In this document: positions 7,150 to 10,341 of the stretch, one piece after another
How the letters are laid out: every line of letters begins with the position of its first letter
Numbering within the stretch: the first letter of the stretch is position 1
Assembly: GCA_964397015.1 (NCBI GenBank)
Contig: CAYNHL010000128.1
Location: forward strand, 1 to 10,341
Length of the DNA: 10,341 bases
Reading direction: 5' to 3'
Origin: MADRE2 sp964397015
GTDB lineage: Bacteria > Desulfobacterota > Desulfobacteria > Desulfobacterales > Desulfobacteraceae
Translations under genes and position numbers: made by a program
The notes under the pieces: generated by a model
Seen by the model: the letters and a program-made list of their open reading frames with translations, nothing else
Databases searched by the model: none
Told to the model about the DNA's origin: nothing

Positions 7150-7163
7150 ACTACCAGAGTAGT
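7150..7163. promoter_or_regulatory. Candidate operator, inverted repeat ACTAC-N4-GTAGT
   Basis: ACTAC (7150-7154) and GTAGT (7159-7163) are perfect inverted arms around CAGA, with an additional T/A pair beyond one mismatch. The centre is about 37 bases upstream of the start expected from the TATAAT box. The divergence from the published archaeal TrmB palindromes (TACT-N3-AGTA) is clear, so assignment to the adjacent TrmB-type regulator rests on position only. Confidence 0.4.
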
Positions 7164-7205
7164 AACAACATATTTCAGCAGATGTCAAGCAAAATTTATG
7201 CTTGA

Positions 7206-8003
7206 TCAGTGGTCGTATTTTTTCCTTAGTTTTTTCAGGTTACGCCCAAAGGCCTTGTCAATCTCGTCGCCGAACTGCTTTGATATTTCAGCGATGAAAA
7301 AATCATGAATCAGGTATCCCTCGATGGATTTGATCAGGCCCTTGTTCCTTGTCCACACGGCCATGCAGCGCCGGCTGCCCCCGAGATTTCCCGTCAGGCA
7401 GACCGAAGAATCCACCACCAGATCAAGCGTGGGGTCATTCCAGGTCTGTGTGCCGGCGTTGTCGGTACCGTGATAGAATACCTCTCCGAAATCCAGGGGC
7501 CTGGTTCCATAAACCAGGACATAAACATTGACCCCGGCTTCGTGTCTTTCCCTGAGCGCCGGTTCGAATACGGCCAGGGTTTCGTCCCACAACCCTATAT
7601 AGATGTCTCTTTCCGCGGACCGGATCAATGCTTCCGACAGGTCCATGGCCTCTTTTTTTCCGGAAAGGTTCCATACCGGGTCAAAATCGGATTCAAAGGG
7701 AATGGATTCCAGCTGTTTTTTGAGTTCATCGGTCAGCCGGGTATTGTTCCGCTTGAGTGCATTGATCATCTCCTCCGGGGAAATGGGGGAATACACTTCC
7801 GGATTGGTGCCCTGGGCCACGGCAAACCCTTTTTTTATCAACCGCCTGACAATGTCATAAACCCTGGAATGGGGCACTCCGGAATGCTGGGAAATATTGT
7901 AGGCGCTGGACGGGTGCTCCTGCAGCAAAGACAGGTAAACCTTTCCCTCGTATTCAGTAAAGCCCAGCGCCTTGAAGTTGTTTAAAATCAGGTCCACATC
8001 CAT
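7206..8003 (-). CDS. TrmB-family transcriptional regulator
   Basis: The 265-residue protein has an N-terminal winged helix-turn-helix of the TrmB type (about residues 5-75). LKALGFTEYEGKVYLSLL-like helices are followed by AYNISQHSGVPHSRVYDIVRRLIKKGF (34-60), where the recognition helix would be near 43-56. A possible short helical linker (80-103) leads to a C-terminal phospholipase-D-like effector domain (about 110-240, with AERDIYIGLWD at 130-140). TrmB proteins are best known as sugar sensors in archaea, where the C-terminal domain binds the effector; which ligand is bound here is unknown. The gene lies 100 bases upstream of arcC on the same strand and divergent from pyrB, so control of the arc operon, and perhaps of pyrB, is inferred. 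GAGG lies 7 bases before the ATG. No membrane segment is seen. Confidence 0.87.
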   Translation of the reverse strand: MDVDLILNNFKALGFTEYEGKVYLSLLQEHPSSAYNISQHSGVPHSRVYDIVRRLIKKGFAVAQGTNPEVYSPISPEEMINALKRNNTRLTDELKKQLESIPFESDFDPVWNLSGKKEAMDLSEALIRSAERDIYIGLWDETLAVFEPALRERHEAGVNVYVLVYGTRPLDFGEVFYHGTDNAGTQTWNDPTLDLVVDSSVCLTGNLGGSRRCMAVWTRNKGLIKSIEGYLIHDFFIAEISKQFGDEIDKAFGRNLKKLRKKYDH

Positions 8004-8037
8004 AACAGTTCCTCATGTCATTTATTTAATTCTCGAG

Positions 8038-8066
8038 ATCATATGCTTTGCGCTGTACAAGATCAA
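8038..8066 (-). promoter_or_regulatory. Candidate promoter of the TrmB-family regulator gene
   Basis: TTGATC (8066-8061), a 17-base spacer and TATGAT (8043-8038) on the minus strand make a good sigma-70 type promoter. The start site would be near 8031, giving a leader of about 28 bases to the ATG at 8003. Confidence 0.55.
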
Positions 8067-8083
8067 TAGTTTATGGTAGCAAG

Positions 8084-8101
8084 TATTGCAAATTTATTGC
8101 A
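8084..8101. repeat. Direct repeat TATTGCA with 11-bp period upstream of pyrB
   Basis: TATTGCA occurs at 8084-8090 and 8095-8101, one helical turn apart. The same stretch contains overlapping GCAA/TTGC inverted pairs (8079-8089 and 8088-8100). It lies 31 bases before the pyrB start and upstream of the regulator's -35 box, so it could be a shared operator in this divergent region. Confidence 0.4.
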
Positions 8102-8118
8102 TTTCATTCACTGGTATC

Positions 8119-8126
8119 AAAGGAGG
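8119..8126 (+). promoter_or_regulatory. Shine-Dalgarno sequence fixing the GTG start of pyrB
   Basis: AAAGGAGG, close to the full anti-Shine-Dalgarno match, ends 5 bases before the GTG at 8132. It lies inside the longer frame from the ATG at 8048 and argues strongly for the GTG. Confidence 0.8.
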
Positions 8127-8131
8127 GCGTT

Positions 8132-9076
8132 GTGGCTGAATTCAATTTAAAACATGTTTATGAATCCCAGCAGTTTGACAGAAAACTTCTGGAAACAGTC
8201 TTTACCACGGCCGACAGGATGAAAGCCGATCTTTTGGCCGACCCCCGTCAGTACGCCGATGCCCTCAAGGGCAAAATCATGGCATCCCTTTTTTACGAGC
8301 CGTCCACCAGGACAAGGTTTTCATTTGAAAGCGCCATGGCCCGGCTCGGCGGGTCCATTCTCACAACGGAAAACGCAAGGGAGTTTTCCAGCGCGGCCAA
8401 GGGTGAAAGCCTCAACGATTCCACCCATATAATGTGCGGCTATGCCGACGTGATCGTCATGCGGCACAATGAACCGGGCAGCGCCAAGCAGGCGGCGGAC
8501 ATCGCAACCGTGCCCGTCATCAATGCAGGTGACGGTTCGGGCCAGCATCCCACCCAGGCCCTTTTGGACCTGTACACCATCAGGGACAACTTTCCCAGCA
8601 TGAACGGGATAACCATCGCCATGGTGGGAGATTTGAAATACGGGAGGACGGTCCGCTCCCTTTCCTACCTGCTCACAAAATACGACCGGATCAAGATCTA
8701 TTACGTCTCCCCTCCTGTATGCAGGATGGATGAAGACCTCAAGGAATATCTTCTGGAAAACAACATACAGTGGGAAGAGGACGAGGTCCTGGAAAACGTT
8801 CTGCCTCTCGTGAACTGCGTGTACATGACCCGCATCCAGAAAGAGCGCTTCCACGATCCAGAAGACTACGAACAGGCTGCCGGGCGGTATATCCTCGATC
8901 CTGAAAAAGTCAAGCTGATGAAAAAAGACAGCATTATCATGCATCCGCTGCCCAGGGTCGATGAAATCCCACAGGAAGTGGACTCGGACCCCAGGGCCAG
9001 GTATTTCGAGCAGGCGTTGAACGGACTTTATGTCAGAATGGCCCTGCTTTTGCTACTGCTGGCACCGGAAAAATAG
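8132..9076 (+). CDS. pyrB: Aspartate carbamoyltransferase catalytic chain
   Basis: PyrB joins carbamoyl phosphate and aspartate to N-carbamoyl-aspartate, the committed step of pyrimidine synthesis. The 314-residue product has the carbamoyl phosphate loop FYEPSTRTRFSFE (54-66), Ser86 and Lys90 matching the E. coli Ser80/Lys84 loop, AGDGSGQHPTQ (132-142), VGDLKYGRTVRSL (165-177), YMTRIQKERF (231-240) with aspartate-binding Arg234 and Gln236, and MHPLPRVDEIP (270-280). These PyrB-type aspartate residues, and the absence of the SMGEP motif, separate it from ornithine carbamoyltransferase. The start is GTG, chosen from the strong ribosome site; the ATG at 8048 would add 28 unconserved residues. 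No regulatory chain gene (pyrI) follows: the next gene is convergent. It is divergent from the TrmB-type regulator, with 128 bases between starts. Confidence 0.95.
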   Translation: MAEFNLKHVYESQQFDRKLLETVFTTADRMKADLLADPRQYADALKGKIMASLFYEPSTRTRFSFESAMARLGGSILTTENAREFSSAAKGESLNDSTHIMCGYADVIVMRHNEPGSAKQAADIATVPVINAGDGSGQHPTQALLDLYTIRDNFPSMNGITIAMVGDLKYGRTVRSLSYLLTKYDRIKIYYVSPPVCRMDEDLKEYLLENNIQWEEDEVLENVLPLVNCVYMTRIQKERFHDPEDYEQAAGRYILDPEKVKLMKKDSIIMHPLPRVDEIPQEVDSDPRARYFEQALNGLYVRMALLLLLLAPEK

Positions 9077-9092
9077 CACCTTAAGCCGCGGG

Positions 9093-10295
9093 TCAGGTAT
9101 AAAGCTCGTACCTGGCCAGAATGCCTTCCAGGCCTCCCATTTTCAAAGGTTTTTTCCAGGAGGCCTTCAGGCCGAGCTGGCGGGAATATAACGGGTCCCC
9201 GAAATAAATACATGCTGTGGATCCTGTACACCGCTGCTTTAAAAAATCCCCCAGCGCCCTGTAAAAGGATGTCAGATCCTTTCCTTTTTCCATCCGGATG
9301 CCATAGGGCGGATTGATAAGTATCGCTGAATTTTCAATGGATGGAATATCCCTGAAATCCATCAGTTCTACAGGAACGTTGCTGCCGTAATGCAGACCCA
9401 TCAGGTTGGTGCGGGCTGCGGCAACGGAAGACTCGGCAATGTCACTGCCTGCTATCAGCCCCAAAGGCAGTTCACGGATATTGGACACGGCCTCTTTTTT
9501 TACCTGCGCAAACAGGTTGGGATCATAATCAGGAAGCCTTTCAAACCCGAACCTTTTTCTGAAAATACCGGCCGGTATCCGGCAGTAGTGCATCAGGGCT
9601 TCTGCCAGAAGAGTGCCTGACCCGCACATGGGATCATAGAGAGGCTGAGTGCCGTCCCAGCCGGAGAGCTGGACCATGGCCGCCGCAACCGTTTCCTGCA
9701 TTGGAGCGGACACGATCTCTTCCCTGTAGCCCCGCTTGTGCAGCGGAGAGCCCGAGGCATCTATGCTGATATGTGCCTGGTTCTCCCGTATATGAAGATT
9801 GACACCCACGTCGGGATCCTGGCCGTCCACGTTGGGCCGCCGGTTGGACCGGTCCCTGAAATAATCGGCAATGGCATCCTTGACCCGCAGGGCTGCAAAC
9901 TGGGAATGGTTGATGGCAGAGTCCGACACATTGGCAAACACGGAAAAGGTCTGCTTTGGAGACAAGAATTCCTCCCAGCGGATTGTCCTGGCTTTTTTAT
10001 ACAGCACGTCAGGGTCAGGGCAGTCAAAAGCGATCAACGGGGCCAGGACCCTGGAAAGCAGCCTGGATTGATAGTTGATCCGGTAAAATGCTTTTCTTGT
10101 GGCCAGAAAACTGATTCCCCTGAACCCCGGGTCGATGCTGTCGGCCCCTAGCTCTTCTAGCTCCTTTACTCCAAGATCCTTGAGGCTTTCAGACACCTGG
10201 GCAAAATAAAGATTCTGTCTTTCATAAAGGTAGGTAAGCTTCTGCTGGCTTCGCAGTTTTCCCTTCCCTTTCTGCAGTATGGTTTTCTTTTCCAT
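9093..10295 (-). CDS. rlmL: THUMP-domain class I SAM-dependent rRNA methyltransferase, RlmL type (23S rRNA guanine-N2)
   Basis: The 400-residue protein matches the COG0116 family. A THUMP-type RNA-binding region occupies about residues 60-180, followed by a Rossmann methyltransferase domain with the SAM-binding YDPMCGSGTLLAEA (220-233), an acidic loop GSDIAESSVAAARTN (283-297) and the catalytic NPPYG (328-332), the usual mark of N2-guanine or N6-adenine methylation. E. coli RlmL is fused to RlmK; here only the RlmL half is present, as in many bacteria. Modification of G2445 of 23S rRNA is inferred from the family and not proven. The ATG at 10295 sits inside a 15-base tandem duplication and has only an A-rich GAAAAG upstream as a ribosome site. 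The 3' end lies 16 bases from the pyrB stop in convergent arrangement, with no terminator visible between them. Confidence 0.87.
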   Translation of the reverse strand: MEKKTILQKGKGKLRSQQKLTYLYERQNLYFAQVSESLKDLGVKELEELGADSIDPGFRGISFLATRKAFYRINYQSRLLSRVLAPLIAFDCPDPDVLYKKARTIRWEEFLSPKQTFSVFANVSDSAINHSQFAALRVKDAIADYFRDRSNRRPNVDGQDPDVGVNLHIRENQAHISIDASGSPLHKRGYREEIVSAPMQETVAAAMVQLSGWDGTQPLYDPMCGSGTLLAEALMHYCRIPAGIFRKRFGFERLPDYDPNLFAQVKKEAVSNIRELPLGLIAGSDIAESSVAAARTNLMGLHYGSNVPVELMDFRDIPSIENSAILINPPYGIRMEKGKDLTSFYRALGDFLKQRCTGSTACIYFGDPLYSRQLGLKASWKKPLKMGGLEGILARYELYT

Positions 10296-10310
10296 GGTTT
10301 TCTTTTCTCA
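10281..10310. repeat. 15-bp tandem duplication across the rlmL start codon
   Basis: On the minus strand GAAAAGAAAACCATG is followed directly by GAAAAGAAAACCATA, 14 of 15 bases identical. The first copy ends with the start codon and the second encodes residues 2-6 of the protein. The plus-strand view is GGTTTTCTTTTC at 10281-10292 and 10296-10307. Confidence 0.75.
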
Positions 10311-10325
10311 AACGGGGTCAGGCTT

Positions 10326-10341
10326 GGCTTATTGGCTTATT
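10326..10341. repeat. Tandem octamer GGCTTATT at the right edge
   Basis: GGCTTATT is repeated at 10326-10333 and 10334-10341, preceded by a partial GGCTT at 10321-10325. It reaches the window edge, so more copies may follow. It lies 30-46 bases upstream of the rlmL start. Confidence 0.5.

Larger units (their letters stand above)
7120..7205. repeat. Three copies of the heptamer TCAAGCA/TGCTTGA in the arcC upstream region
   Basis: TCAAGCA at 7185-7191 and TGCTTGA at 7199-7205 form a perfect 7-bp inverted repeat with a 7-base spacer, abutting the regulator stop codon. A third half-site, TGCTTGA, lies at 7120-7126, next to the TATAAT box of the presumed arcC promoter. No U-run follows, so it does not look like a terminator. 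It could be an operator pair, or a weak hairpin at the end of the regulator transcript. Confidence 0.45.

Noticed and set aside
7160..7188. TTGACA (7188-7183) as the -35 box of the arc promoter.
   Set aside because: At 17 bases the -10 position reads TTACTA, and neighbouring spacings are also poor. TTGACA here is explained partly by the TGCTTGA repeat arm.
8048..8131. Extended PyrB start at an ATG.
   Set aside because: The extra 28 residues are not family-like and would contain the near-perfect ribosome site of the GTG start.
8321..8944. A 207-codon minus-strand frame inside pyrB.
   Set aside because: It is wholly antisense to a clear aspartate carbamoyltransferase and has no protein-family signature.
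9077..9114. Bidirectional terminator between pyrB and rlmL; CAGGTA/TACCTG inverted repeat at 9094-9114.
   Set aside because: The gap is only 16 bases, the repeat is short, lies in the rlmL coding end, and has no T-run on either side.
1..10341. Mobile elements, CRISPR arrays, tRNA or rRNA genes.
   Set aside because: No transposase, long terminal inverted repeats, regularly spaced repeats or RNA gene structure were recognised; the window is filled by metabolic genes.

Overview
The window looks like a chromosomal metabolic locus of an anaerobic or facultative bacterium. It holds eight genes, one of them cut by the left edge, with no RNA genes, mobile elements or CRISPR repeats visible. The moderately GC-rich coding sequence, the 2-hydroxyacyl-CoA dehydratase/benzoyl-CoA reductase type protein, the TrmB-family regulator and the stand-alone RlmL-type methyltransferase fit an anaerobe, perhaps a Desulfobacterota sulfate reducer. 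That placement is inference; nothing in the sequence fixes the taxon.

Layout. On the minus strand, read from high to low coordinates, a TrmB-family regulator (8003-7206) precedes carbamate kinase arcC (7105-6143), catabolic ornithine carbamoyltransferase arcB (6114-5113), ornithine aminotransferase rocD (5055-3853), arginine deiminase arcA (3778-2522) and a P-loop protein of the cyclic 2,3-diphosphoglycerate synthetase/COG2403 kind (2439-1099). A 2-hydroxyacyl-CoA dehydratase D-type subunit (1001 to beyond position 1) follows, apparently with its own promoter. Facing away from the regulator on the plus strand is aspartate carbamoyltransferase pyrB (8132-9076). It converges, 16 bases apart, on a THUMP-type rRNA methyltransferase (10295-9093).

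How the genes work together. ArcA converts arginine to citrulline and ammonia, ArcB splits citrulline with phosphate into ornithine and carbamoyl phosphate, and ArcC makes ATP from carbamoyl phosphate and ADP. RocD sits between arcB and arcA and would pass ornithine to glutamate semialdehyde; no arginine/ornithine antiporter gene is present in the window. PyrB uses carbamoyl phosphate for pyrimidine synthesis and is divergent from the regulator. Most arc-operon genes have clear Shine-Dalgarno sequences and gaps of 28-82 bases, which fits one transcript.

The most interesting parts are the TrmB-type regulator paired with an arginine deiminase operon and a candidate operator/promoter at 7120-7205, the inclusion of rocD, the poorly understood nucleotide-binding protein at the operon end, and a strong hairpin directly in front of arcA. 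These are new-looking combinations of known families; I see no clearly unprecedented system.
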